This document shows positions 54,554 through 62,045 of a stretch of 64,000 bases of DNA, piece after piece (positions within the stretch are counted from its first letter, which is position 1; every line of letters starts with the position of its first letter). This DNA is from DASVTR01 sp036382855. GTDB lineage: Bacteria > Acidobacteriota > Blastocatellia > Pyrinomonadales > Pyrinomonadaceae. The translations under genes and the position numbers were made by a program. The notes under the pieces were generated by a model. That model did not search any database. It saw only the letters and a program-made list of their open reading frames with translations, and had not been told where the DNA came from. The stretch is taken from contig DASVPO010000017.1 of NCBI GenBank assembly GCA_036382855.1, positions 58,174 to 122,173 on the forward strand, read 5' to 3'.

Positions 54554-55477
54554 TTAGGCTTTCGGGTGCGCTTTGTCGTAGACCTCAATCAGTTTTTCCA
54601 TTGAGACGTGTGTGTAGATCTGCGTGGTGGAGAGGCGCGCGTGGCCTAGTAGTTCCTGTATATCGCGCAGGTCTGCGCCGCTGTCGAGCAGGTGTGTGGC
54701 GAAGGAATGGCGCAGCGAGTGTGGGCTGATGTCGTGTATGCCCGCGCAGATGTTGATGTATTTATCAACCATCCGTCCGACGGAGCGTGTGGTGATGCGT
54801 GTGCCCTGATAATTGAGAAAGAGCGCCTGCGTGTCGCGTTCTTCGGGCGGCGCGTTCTGTAGGAAGGCGTTGCGCACAGTCATGTAGTTGAGCAGGGCGT
54901 GCAGCGCAGGCTCACCGAAGGGCACGATGCGCTGCTTGCGGCGCTTGCCTGTGACGCGAATCAGCTTGCCTTTGAAATCAACGTCGGCAATATCGAGCTT
55001 GACGAGTTCGGAGACGCGAACGCCTGTGCCGTAGAGCAGTTCGAGGATGGCGCGGTCGCGGCGGCCCAGGTCTGTTTCGATGTCCGGCGTCTCAATAAAA
55101 CGGATCGCATCTTCGACCGAGAGATGAACCGGCAGCTTCTTTTCGAGACGCGGGGTGGAGACGAGCTTCGCGGGGTTTAGCTCGACGACGCCCTCGCGCA
55201 CCAGAAACTGAAAGAAGGTGCGAAGCGCTGCCAGCTTTCTTGCAACAGAGGTCTTCTTCTTCTGCGCCGAATGCAGGCTCGACAGCCATTCGCGAATCGT
55301 GATGTGGTCTATCTGCTTGATGTCCAGGGCGCGGCGCACGCCCGTTTGCGGTTCGGCGGGAGCAAGATAATCGTAAAACTGCCCCAGGTCGCTCGCATAA
55401 TTGCGCAGGGTGTGCTCGCTGACGTTGCGCTCGTAGCGCAGGTGTTCGAAAAATTGAGCGAGTAGTTGTTCAATCAT
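54554..55477 (-). CDS. xerC: Site-specific tyrosine recombinase XerC
   Basis: Tyrosine recombinase of 307 residues that resolves chromosome dimers at dif. The N-terminal SAM-like core-binding domain (about 1-85) has FLEHLRYERNVSEHTLRNYASDL. The catalytic domain has the first arginine in LYGTGVRVSELVKLDI, then the lysine-containing KGKLIRVTGKRRKQRIVPFG, HSLRHSFATHLLDSGADLRDIQELLGHARL (His-x-x-Arg, His) and the nucleophile in STTQIYTHV. Length is standard for XerC/XerD. XerC and XerD cannot be told apart with certainty. A heptamer-like right-arm remnant (CTCATTACTCGTCACTTGTTACTG) lies at its 3' end. Confidence 0.9.
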   Translation of the reverse strand: MIEQLLAQFFEHLRYERNVSEHTLRNYASDLGQFYDYLAPAEPQTGVRRALDIKQIDHITIREWLSSLHSAQKKKTSVARKLAALRTFFQFLVREGVVELNPAKLVSTPRLEKKLPVHLSVEDAIRFIETPDIETDLGRRDRAILELLYGTGVRVSELVKLDIADVDFKGKLIRVTGKRRKQRIVPFGEPALHALLNYMTVRNAFLQNAPPEERDTQALFLNYQGTRITTRSVGRMVDKYINICAGIHDISPHSLRHSFATHLLDSGADLRDIQELLGHARLSTTQIYTHVSMEKLIEVYDKAHPKA

Positions 55478-55526
55478 AAGCGCCCTTCCGCTTTTCTAAG
55501 ACGGACTTCGGTTGCAGCGATAAAGC

Positions 55527-55548
55527 GGCTGCCCTTTCAACGGCAGCC
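55527..55548. terminator. Hairpin between xerC and the VWFA gene
   Basis: GGCTGCC (55527-55533) pairs with GGCAGCC (55542-55548). It lies downstream of the VWFA gene and upstream of xerC, both on the minus strand. No T run follows in either direction, so a terminator role is only possible. Confidence 0.4.
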
Positions 55549-55626
55549 AGCAATCAAGACTCGCGCAATCTTAAGATGGATTCACGGATTGCGAAACAGT
55601 TTTTTTACCGGGCATGCTAAAACGCT

Positions 55627-57633
55627 TCAGGGCTTGAGGAAAGAATAGTTGATTGTGCCGATGACCTGCACGGGCTGGCCGGAGAGCTTGGTTGGCGAGA
55701 ATTTCGCGAGCCGCGCGGCCTGCACCGCCGCCGTTTGCAGCATCGGCGGGCCTGAAAGCGCACGCGCGGAGACGACTTTGCCGCTCTCGTCTATTAAGAC
55801 TTCGACGACGACCGTGCCACCCAATCTGAAACTCTTTGCGGCCGCAGGATAGACTGGCTTCGGCAGGACGAGCGCTTTGCCGTTGAGGACTCCTCCGCTG
55901 AGCGGTTTTTTCGGCGCTGGCGGCTGCTCGGCCGGCTTCTGCTCTGTTGATGTTTGCGTCTGGCTCGGCGCGGGCGTCTGTGTGGCTGCTGGCGTTGGAG
56001 ATGGTGACGGAGTTGGAGACGCTGATGGTGTCGGCCTGACGGAATTTGTGGATGACGGCGCGGCTGTAGCTGAGGCGGACGAAGGAGCGTTGGAAGCGAT
56101 TGTGTTCCTGTTGGTTTCAACTCGACTGGTGCGCTGCTCTAAGTCGTCGTCCGGGCCGGGTGGGCCAATGGAGTTGCTGCCTCCCTGAGTTCTCCTGCTG
56201 CCGTTGGAAACGCTTGTTGTCGTCGCGTTCGAAGTTAATCCGTTGCGCTCAAGACCTGATGGAATAGCGGGCTGGTCTTCGTCTGCCGTTCCTGTGGCGG
56301 CGATTGCTGTTGAGCGTGCGCTTTCAGGTTGATTGACGACAGGGTTCGTGTCTTCAAGGGGTGCGAGCACCTGCTTTTGACCGGCGCGGTCATAGTAGCC
56401 TTTGCGTGCGCGAACGCGCGTGTTCGGACGCGTCTTGACGCGCAGGCTGATGGTACGAAAGCGGCCGTCGTTGCGTGCGTCCTGCGGGTAGTAGCTCAAA
56501 ACATACTGCTGCGAGAGGTCTGCGGAAATCTGCGAGAAGGCAGTATCGAGGTCGGTTGTCAATCTGGGCACATAGACCGCGCCGCCCGTCTGCGAGGCAT
56601 ACTCCTGCAAACGATGATGGGCCGACAAATTGTACAGATTCGCGTTTTCAAGTTGCCCTGTCTGGACGGCGTAAACCTGAACGTCGGCCGTCATCACTTT
56701 TTTAAGTGAGGTCAGGAAATCTATGTTGCTGAGCGTGTCTGCTCCGTCCGAGATGATGATGATGACCTTGCGCCCCTGATGCGGACGCAGGTAGTCTGCC
56801 GCCTGCGCAACAGTGTCGAAGAGAGCTGTCGCGCCGTCTTCAGGGTCGCCGAAGCGTTCGATGGTGCGAACCAGAGCGCGCACGTCGCTGGTAAACGGCT
56901 GCACGAAAATCGGCACGGTCCAGATGGAATAGATTGCTGCCTGGTCAATCGGACGCAGGACGCTGCGGAAGAACTTAATGGCGGCTTTCTTCTCAAACTC
57001 GCGGGCCGCCGAAAGGCTCATGCTGTTGTCAAAGAGCACGGCCATGCGGACGGGTGTTTCGGAGCGACCGAGTTCGCTGATCTCTTTGGGCTGCCCGTCA
57101 ACACGCAACTCGAAATCTTCCAGCTTCAAATCAATGACCGCGCGGCCCTGCTCATCCACCACAGAGGCGGGCACTGTCACCAGATTCGAACTGATGCGCA
57201 CGACATCCGCCGCGTCAACTTCCTCGCCAGCCTCAGTGTCAGCAGTAGTTGTCGTCGAGGCGGGCGCGCTCGCAGGCGTCTGGGATGGAGTCGGCGTCGG
57301 CACAGGCGGAGCATCGGAGGTCATGTTAATGAGCGAGACGCTCGGCGCTGGCTGTTTCGTCTGCGCGGGTGTTGTCTGGGTTGACGCGGTTGAAGAGGTG
57401 CGGCGTGCACGCTGCTGCGGAGAAGATTGCTGGCGCGGGCTGGCAGCGGGCTGCGGCGCTCGCTTGCGTCCTGATTGCGCCTCAACTTTCGTCGCGGGCT
57501 GAAGCAGCAGTGAGACGACGAGCAGCAAGCCGCCCGTCAGAACCGAGAGCTTGTGCCACGTCAAGATGCGGCGCTTCTTTAGTTGGTCGAAACGCTCATG
57601 GCGTCGCCCGTGCGATTGATTGTGTGAAGCCAT
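55627..57633 (-). CDS. Acidobacterial VWFA-domain protein with TonB-like C-terminus
   Basis: Protein of 668 residues, anchored or exported by an N-terminal hydrophobic segment (about 30-45). A Pro/Thr-rich linker precedes a VWFA region (about 140-400) that begins with RISSNLVTVPASVVDEQGRAVIDLKLEDFELRVDG, has a metal-site-like FDNSMSLS and IIIISDGADTLSN, and ends in YVLSYYPQ...RARKGYY. This is the Acidobacteria-specific VWFA form (TIGR03436). The C-terminal 85 residues are a TonB-C fold: LPKPVYPAAAKSFRLGGTVVVEVLIDESGKV. Between them is a Pro/Ser/Thr linker. The start (ATG 57633; GTG 57642 also possible) overlaps the 3' end of trmFO by 55 bases. The fusion suggests envelope adhesion or protein-protein contact. 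Confidence 0.85.
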   Translation of the reverse strand: MASHNQSHGRRHERFDQLKKRRILTWHKLSVLTGGLLLVVSLLLQPATKVEAQSGRKRAPQPAASPRQQSSPQQRARRTSSTASTQTTPAQTKQPAPSVSLINMTSDAPPVPTPTPSQTPASAPASTTTTADTEAGEEVDAADVVRISSNLVTVPASVVDEQGRAVIDLKLEDFELRVDGQPKEISELGRSETPVRMAVLFDNSMSLSAAREFEKKAAIKFFRSVLRPIDQAAIYSIWTVPIFVQPFTSDVRALVRTIERFGDPEDGATALFDTVAQAADYLRPHQGRKVIIIISDGADTLSNIDFLTSLKKVMTADVQVYAVQTGQLENANLYNLSAHHRLQEYASQTGGAVYVPRLTTDLDTAFSQISADLSQQYVLSYYPQDARNDGRFRTISLRVKTRPNTRVRARKGYYDRAGQKQVLAPLEDTNPVVNQPESARSTAIAATGTADEDQPAIPSGLERNGLTSNATTTSVSNGSRRTQGGSNSIGPPGPDDDLEQRTSRVETNRNTIASNAPSSASATAAPSSTNSVRPTPSASPTPSPSPTPAATQTPAPSQTQTSTEQKPAEQPPAPKKPLSGGVLNGKALVLPKPVYPAAAKSFRLGGTVVVEVLIDESGKVVSARALSGPPMLQTAAVQAARLAKFSPTKLSGQPVQVIGTINYSFLKP

Positions 57634-58931
57634 GTATCCCACTCTTTTAATGCCAGTTCGACCTGAAGTTGACGACGTTCCTGTTTGCGACGGACGCGGC
57701 GGCGATGCTCTTCATCGAGCGGTTCGAGCAACGCGAAAGTGATGTTGGCGGGTTGATAGTTTTTCGCGTCCGCGCCGGAGACATAACGAGCGAGCGCAGC
57801 CGTCGCGCTTTTCCGTGGCGCTTCAAGCAGCGGTTGGCCCGCGCTCAGCCGCGCGGCGTTCCGGCCCGCGAGCCAGCCCGTCGCCACAGATTCAACGTAA
57901 CCTTCGACGCCTGTAATTTGACCCGCAAAGAAGAGCGAAGGTTGCTCGTGCATTTGCAGCGTAGGTTTTAGCACGCGCGGCCCGCAGATGTAAGTATTAC
58001 GATGAATCTGCCCATACTGCAAGAACTCCGCTTCTTCGAGGCCCGGAATCAAGCGCAGCACGCGGGCCTGATCGCCGAAACGCAGATGGTTCTGGAAGCC
58101 GACGAGGCTGTAGGCATCCGCCATCAAATTTTCCTGACGGAGTTGCACGGCGGCGTAGGGCTGACGCCCGCTGCGCGGGTCAACGAGGCCGACGGGCTTC
58201 ATAGGCCCATAGCGCAACGTGTCAACGCCTCTGCGCGCGAGTTCTTCAATCGGCAGGCATGCTTCAAACCAGCGCGTCTCCTCAAACTTATGCAGCTTAA
58301 CGCTCGTCGCTTCAATCAACGCCTGATAAAAACGCGCATACTGTTCTTCGTCAAACGGGCAATTAAGATAATCGTCGCCGCCCTTGCCATAACGCGCGGC
58401 CCGGAAAGCGACCCTCTCATCAACCGTATCGGCGGAGACAATCGGCGCGATTGCGTCGTAGAAGTAGAGTTGGCCGTCGCCGGTCAGGCGCATGATTTCA
58501 GTTGTCAGTTTATCTGACGAGAGCGGCCCGGTGGCGACAATCGAGATTTCGCCCGCTGGAATCTCCGTCACCTCTTCGCGGACGAGTGTTATCAACGGAT
58601 GCGACTCTATGCGCGCGGTAACGTAGTCAGCAAACTTATGACGGTCAACGGCCAGCGCCGCGCCCGCCGGAACACGAGTCGCGGCCGCAGCCTCCATCAC
58701 AAGCGATGAGCCGCGCCGCAATTCTTCCTTGAGCAGGTAGGGCGCTGTGCCTGGCTCGTCGGATTTGAGCGAATTGGAGCAGACGATTTCGGCCAGCTTG
58801 TCTGTCCTGTGCGCGGGCGTTGAATGAACGGGCCGCATCTCGTAGAGACGCACGCGCGCACCCATCTGCGCAGCCTGCCATGCCGCTTCCACTCCGGCGA
58901 AACCGCCGCCGATGACCGTCACCTCGTTCAT
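57579..58931 (-). CDS. trmFO: tRNA (uracil-5-)-methyltransferase TrmFO
   Basis: Folate- and FAD-dependent enzyme of 450 residues that methylates U54 of tRNAs. The start is the ATG at 58931: MNEVTVIGGGFAGVEAAWQAAQMG contains the FAD-binding GxGxxG at the very N-terminus. A longer in-frame extension to 59267 is not protein-like. Family stretches follow: MRPVHSTPAHRTDKLAEIVCSNSLKSDEP, LLKEELRRGSSLV, and the conserved region FAGQITGVEGYVESVATGWLAGRNAARL (about 320-350), plus NITFALLEPLDE near the end. TrmFO is found in Gram-positives, Acidobacteriota and some other phyla and replaces SAM-dependent TrmA. It is separated from the next minus-strand gene upstream by 25 bases. Confidence 0.95.
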   Translation of the reverse strand: MNEVTVIGGGFAGVEAAWQAAQMGARVRLYEMRPVHSTPAHRTDKLAEIVCSNSLKSDEPGTAPYLLKEELRRGSSLVMEAAAATRVPAGAALAVDRHKFADYVTARIESHPLITLVREEVTEIPAGEISIVATGPLSSDKLTTEIMRLTGDGQLYFYDAIAPIVSADTVDERVAFRAARYGKGGDDYLNCPFDEEQYARFYQALIEATSVKLHKFEETRWFEACLPIEELARRGVDTLRYGPMKPVGLVDPRSGRQPYAAVQLRQENLMADAYSLVGFQNHLRFGDQARVLRLIPGLEEAEFLQYGQIHRNTYICGPRVLKPTLQMHEQPSLFFAGQITGVEGYVESVATGWLAGRNAARLSAGQPLLEAPRKSATAALARYVSGADAKNYQPANITFALLEPLDEEHRRRVRRKQERRQLQVELALKEWDTWLHTINRTGDAMSVSTN

Positions 58932-58956
58932 AATTTTATGATAGCAGGACGCACGC

Positions 58957-60606
58957 TTACTGTGGCTTCGTTGCCTCAGGCTGCTCGTTAGCAGGCGCGT
59001 CCAGCTTGTAGTCCTTGGCTTCCGTCTTGAAATGGCGGTAGTCGCTAAACTCGCGCGTCTCGTTGGCTTCGATGCTTTTGAAGAGAAGAAATTTGGCTGA
59101 GAAGTTGACCTGCGCGAAGCGTGGCAGCCAGACGCCGTCGCCGAGGCGCGTCTGCTCGAAGACGAAGGATGAGCCGGGTTTGATGGAGGCGACCAGCCCG
59201 CCGCCCATCTTGAAGCCTTCGGCCAGCTTGGCTTCGAGCCGTATGACCTGCTTGTCAATGGGGTCAATCCAGACGATGCCGATTAACTTTGTGACGATCT
59301 CTTCGGCGCGATTCGAGGGACGAAAGCCTGGGCGCGGGCGGAAGTCGAAGACGACTGCTTCGCGGTCGCGAAGACGTTCGCGGCGCGGGCTGACAAACTC
59401 GCATGCGCGCAAAAACTGCGCGACAGATATATCACCGTCGTCATCCTTCTTCTCTTCGACCTTATTTTTCGCTGCTGCCTCCTTTTTCTTCTGCTCTCTC
59501 TTCAAGCGTTCGCGCTCATACTTCTCGACGGCCTCCGCGATATTCTTCTCCTGCTTCGCGGCACGCTCGGCTGAAAGCGGCACGCCGTTTTCGCTGATTA
59601 ACTTGTAGAAAGAGCCTCCGCCTTGCAGCGGATAGATTTCGTAGACAGTAACCTTCTCTTCCTTGATTTCGCCTTTATCGTTGATCTTGCGCTCGGTGCG
59701 TTTCTCCGTGAAAGCATACTCTGCGATGCGCTCGTCAAGCTTCTCCTGATTCTTCTCGACTTCACGCAGGAGCGCAGGGATGTCAAGCGCCTCTGAGCTT
59801 GGCGGGTCAAAGACCGCATCGTTGAACGCCGCATTAAAGCTTGCGCTCTGTAGCTTCAACGTTAAAGATGAAGGGTAATCTGTTTGAACCAGTGTTCCGT
59901 TGCTCTCGATTTGCATGCGATGCGGGAGCAGCAAGCCGTTCGTGGTGCGATAATCGCCGAGACGCGTCGTGGTCTGCCGCGCTTCGTCTTCAATCTTCAA
60001 CAGTAGTTTCGATTGAACGCCAAACGAGTAGCGCAGTCGCGCGCCCGCGCGTGTTGAAAACTCTACGACGTAAGCTGCCTCCGTGCCGCTTCTATCAAGC
60101 GTGAGCGTACGCGCCAGCACGTTGAGTTTCTTGTAATCAATCAAGTGGCTGGCGGCGAGCGCTGCATGCAGCTTGGCGGCTCCTGCTTCGGCGTCGGTCA
60201 GGGTACGCAGGCCGCCGTTTGCGCCGCGCATCCATGCTGAGCGCGCACTGGCCGCGCTCGTCACCTCTCCGCTCTCGAAGGTCAAATCCGTGCGCGCAGC
60301 GGAAGGAGCGCTTTCTCGCACGCGTGCGCGGGTATTTGTCTGGCCTTCAATCGTCCACTCGTAAGTGGCAACCCTGACGGCGGCCAAACGTTTCTTTCCG
60401 CCGACGGCTTTCCAGTATTCGTTAATAATCTTGTCCGGCGATGGAAGTTTCTGTCGCGCTTCGACGCGCGCCGCCTGCGCCCAGGCGGTTAAGCCTGTGA
60501 TGAGAAACAGAGCGACGAAGCTCGACACAATAAACGGCAAACGCTCTCGCCTGAAGCGAACAACTGGCGCACGGGGGTCTGAACTGGGAAGGTAATTTGT
60601 GCTCAT
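58957..60606 (-). CDS. LolA-like exported protein
   Basis: Protein of 549 residues from the ATG at 60606; another in-frame start lies at 60654. The N-terminal hydrophobic segment (about 24-42) is a signal or membrane anchor. The first domain resembles the outer-membrane lipoprotein-sorting (LolA-like) fold: KIINEYWKAVGGKKRLAAVRVATYEWTIEGQ, and later VVEFSTRAGARLRYSFGVQSKLLLKIEDEARQ. A basic coiled-coil linker (about 300-365, KYERERLKREQKKKEAAAKNK) precedes a second beta domain with GIVWIDPIDKQVIRLEAKL. Such two-domain proteins of unknown role are frequent in acidobacteria. It is transcribed with trmFO. Confidence 0.65.
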   Translation of the reverse strand: MSTNYLPSSDPRAPVVRFRRERLPFIVSSFVALFLITGLTAWAQAARVEARQKLPSPDKIINEYWKAVGGKKRLAAVRVATYEWTIEGQTNTRARVRESAPSAARTDLTFESGEVTSAASARSAWMRGANGGLRTLTDAEAGAAKLHAALAASHLIDYKKLNVLARTLTLDRSGTEAAYVVEFSTRAGARLRYSFGVQSKLLLKIEDEARQTTTRLGDYRTTNGLLLPHRMQIESNGTLVQTDYPSSLTLKLQSASFNAAFNDAVFDPPSSEALDIPALLREVEKNQEKLDERIAEYAFTEKRTERKINDKGEIKEEKVTVYEIYPLQGGGSFYKLISENGVPLSAERAAKQEKNIAEAVEKYERERLKREQKKKEAAAKNKVEEKKDDDGDISVAQFLRACEFVSPRRERLRDREAVVFDFRPRPGFRPSNRAEEIVTKLIGIVWIDPIDKQVIRLEAKLAEGFKMGGGLVASIKPGSSFVFEQTRLGDGVWLPRFAQVNFSAKFLLFKSIEANETREFSDYRHFKTEAKDYKLDAPANEQPEATKPQ

Positions 60607-60725
60607 GGTGAATCCGAGAGGCGCGTTGGGGAGCAACTCAAACTGGACTGCCATATCCTAACCGATTTTTGCCCGGAGCGGAAACCAGAGAGCGTGACCA
60701 CGACGCAGCAGAGATGCGGCAAACG

Positions 60726-60836
60726 GAAGCGAAGCGAAAATGCGAAAACGCAGAGAGACTATAGACAGGAAGACAAGCCCGACGGCCTTGCTGCTTCTCC
60801 TCTACGTCTCTCTGCGTCCTTACGCGTCTCTTCTAT
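60726..60836. repeat. Palindrome I
   Basis: Imperfect inverted repeat in which an AGAGAC/GTCTCT-type and an ACGCAGAG/CTCTGCGT-type unit appear in both arms. The centre is AGACAAGCCCGACGGCCTTGCTGCTT, with the CAAGC/GCTTG pairing seen in other copies. It lies between the LolA-like gene and the small acidic gene, both on the minus strand. Confidence 0.7.
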
Positions 60837-60842
60837 AATGTC

Positions 60843-61007
60843 TTAAGACGGCTGGCCCTCGGTCGTCTCAGCAGCGCCGGGCGGCTGCGGCACGTCCGCA
60901 TCCATCGCTGCCGCCGATTCCTGCTCGGCCTCAAGCTCGTTCTTCTCTTTATCTGTGGCGCTCTCTTCAGCCGGCTGCTCGCTTGCGCGACCCGTTTGCT
61001 CTGTCAT
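60843..61007 (-). CDS. Small acidic protein (54 residues)
   Basis: A 54-residue frame from the ATG at 61007 with AGGAG eight bases upstream. The product is very acidic, with about a quarter Glu and Asp (MTEQTGRASEQPAEESATDK at the start) and no cysteines or membrane segment. It begins 29 bases after the stop of the lysine-rich gene at 61037 on the same strand. Its opposite charge suggests a binding partner for the basic protein, but this is inference. I do not know a family. Confidence 0.6.
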   Translation of the reverse strand: MTEQTGRASEQPAEESATDKEKNELEAEQESAAAMDADVPQPPGAAETTEGQPS

Positions 61008-61036
61008 CTCGTTTAGCTCCTTTGCTGATCTGCTCT

Positions 61037-61561
61037 TTAACGACTACGCGTGGTTTTTCGCGCCCCGCTCTTCGTGCTCTTACGCGCAACGCTCTTCTTC
61101 GCGCTGCCCTTCTTCGCGCCGCTTTTCTTCGCGCCGCTCTTTTTGGCGGACGCTTTCCTTGAGCGGCCACTCTTTTTCGCGCTCGTCTTCTTGGCTGCCG
61201 CTTTAATGGGCGCTGTAGCTTTACGTGCAGACTTCTTCGCTGCCGACTTCTTCGCGCCGCCCGCGCCCTTCTTCTTCGCGCCGGTCGAACGCGGGCTGCG
61301 GGCCTCTTCCTTACGCGCTTCCTTCGCTTTTTTGCGTGCGACCTTTTCGCGCGCCGCTTCCATCATTTGATGAATCCGCTCGGCCTCGGAGAGCGGCGCG
61401 GCTTCCGCTGCATCGCCTTCCCTGCGCTCCGCTTCCGATTGCTCAAAGCGCGCGCGCTCCTCTTCCGCCATCGCTCCCTGATTATGATGATACTCAAACT
61501 CGTTGATGTCGCCGCCCGCTATATCGTAATAGGAGCGGTTGCGTTTCGGATCTTTCGGCAT
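61037..61561 (-). CDS. Histone H1-like Lys/Ala-rich protein
   Basis: Protein of 174 residues in two parts. The first 90 residues are acidic to neutral, with YYDIAGGDINEFEYHHNQGAMAEEERARFEQSEAERREG. The last 85 are an alternation of Lys, Ser, Ala and Arg (KKSAAKKSARKAT), like eukaryotic histone H1 tails or bacterial H1-like proteins (for example Hc1 and AlgP). This predicts a disordered DNA- or RNA-binding tail. AGGAGGAGAAGG lies ahead of the ATG. It is followed by the small acidic gene, possibly one operon. The repetitive coding sequence may vary in length between strains. Confidence 0.8.
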   Translation of the reverse strand: MPKDPKRNRSYYDIAGGDINEFEYHHNQGAMAEEERARFEQSEAERREGDAAEAAPLSEAERIHQMMEAAREKVARKKAKEARKEEARSPRSTGAKKKGAGGAKKSAAKKSARKATAPIKAAAKKTSAKKSGRSRKASAKKSGAKKSGAKKGSAKKSVARKSTKSGARKTTRSR

Positions 61562-61596
61562 CTCGTTTCCTTCTCCTCCTGAAAAGTGCCGCTCGC

Positions 61597-61626
61597 TTGA
61601 CAGCGGCAGCGGCGCGTTCGTATAGT
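61597..61626 (+). promoter_or_regulatory. Promoter of tRNA-Thr
   Basis: TTGACA (61597-61602) and TATAGT (61621-61626) with an 18-base spacer, 23 bases ahead of the tRNA. The -35 box is a perfect consensus. Confidence 0.7.
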
Positions 61627-61649
61627 GCTTCAGTCCAACTCAAACGTCA

Positions 61650-61725
61650 GCCACCTTAGCTCAGTTGGTAGAGCGACGGTTTCGTAAACCGTAGGTCTCC
61701 GGTTCGAGTCCGGAAGGTGGCTCCA
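61650..61725 (+). tRNA. tRNA-Thr (anticodon CGT)
   Basis: The cloverleaf is complete: acceptor stem GCCACCT/AGGTGGC, D arm GCTC/GAGC, anticodon stem ACGGT/ACCGT with loop TTCGTAA, variable loop AGGTC, and T arm TCCGG/CCGGA with TTCGAGT. The anticodon CGT reads ACG (threonine). CCA is encoded at 61723-61725, and a T run follows. Confidence 0.97.
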
Positions 61726-61970
61726 TTTTTGCCTCCCAAACTTCCGAACAACGTGCTCGCCAAACCTTATCAAATATGCTCACGCTCGACAGCCTGACAG
61801 CGCATCTGCTGCTTCGCCATTTGGCAAACTCCGCAACAAGATTTCTTTCGGATGTCACTTTAAAAGCTATCTTATCATAGCGACGGACGGAAACATTCCT
61901 GACAGGCGTCGCAACTGATTCACGCTTTGCCAGCAACTCTTTCATCTTGACATCAGTAGGACAACAGTTA

Positions 61971-62023
61971 AAGCACGAGGGGCGGAGTCAGGATTGTAAG
62001 CCCTGACTCCACCCCTTGTGCTT
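61971..62023. terminator. Bidirectional terminator
   Basis: A long, nearly perfect stem: 61971-61992 pairs with 62001-62023 around an 8-base loop, with an A-rich left and a T-containing right flank. It lies at the end of the PfpI-ferritin gene (minus strand) and after the tRNA (plus strand). The bases 61726-61970 hold no gene; a minus-strand frame over the tRNA is a known type of false ORF. Confidence 0.75.
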
Positions 62024-62045
62024 AGTAGCTTTGCGCGTCCCTGCT

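Noticed and set aside
61661..61945. Minus-strand frame of 94 codons across the tRNA
   Set aside because: Its GLEPETYGLRNRRS-like end is the well-known false product of antisense tRNA sequence.
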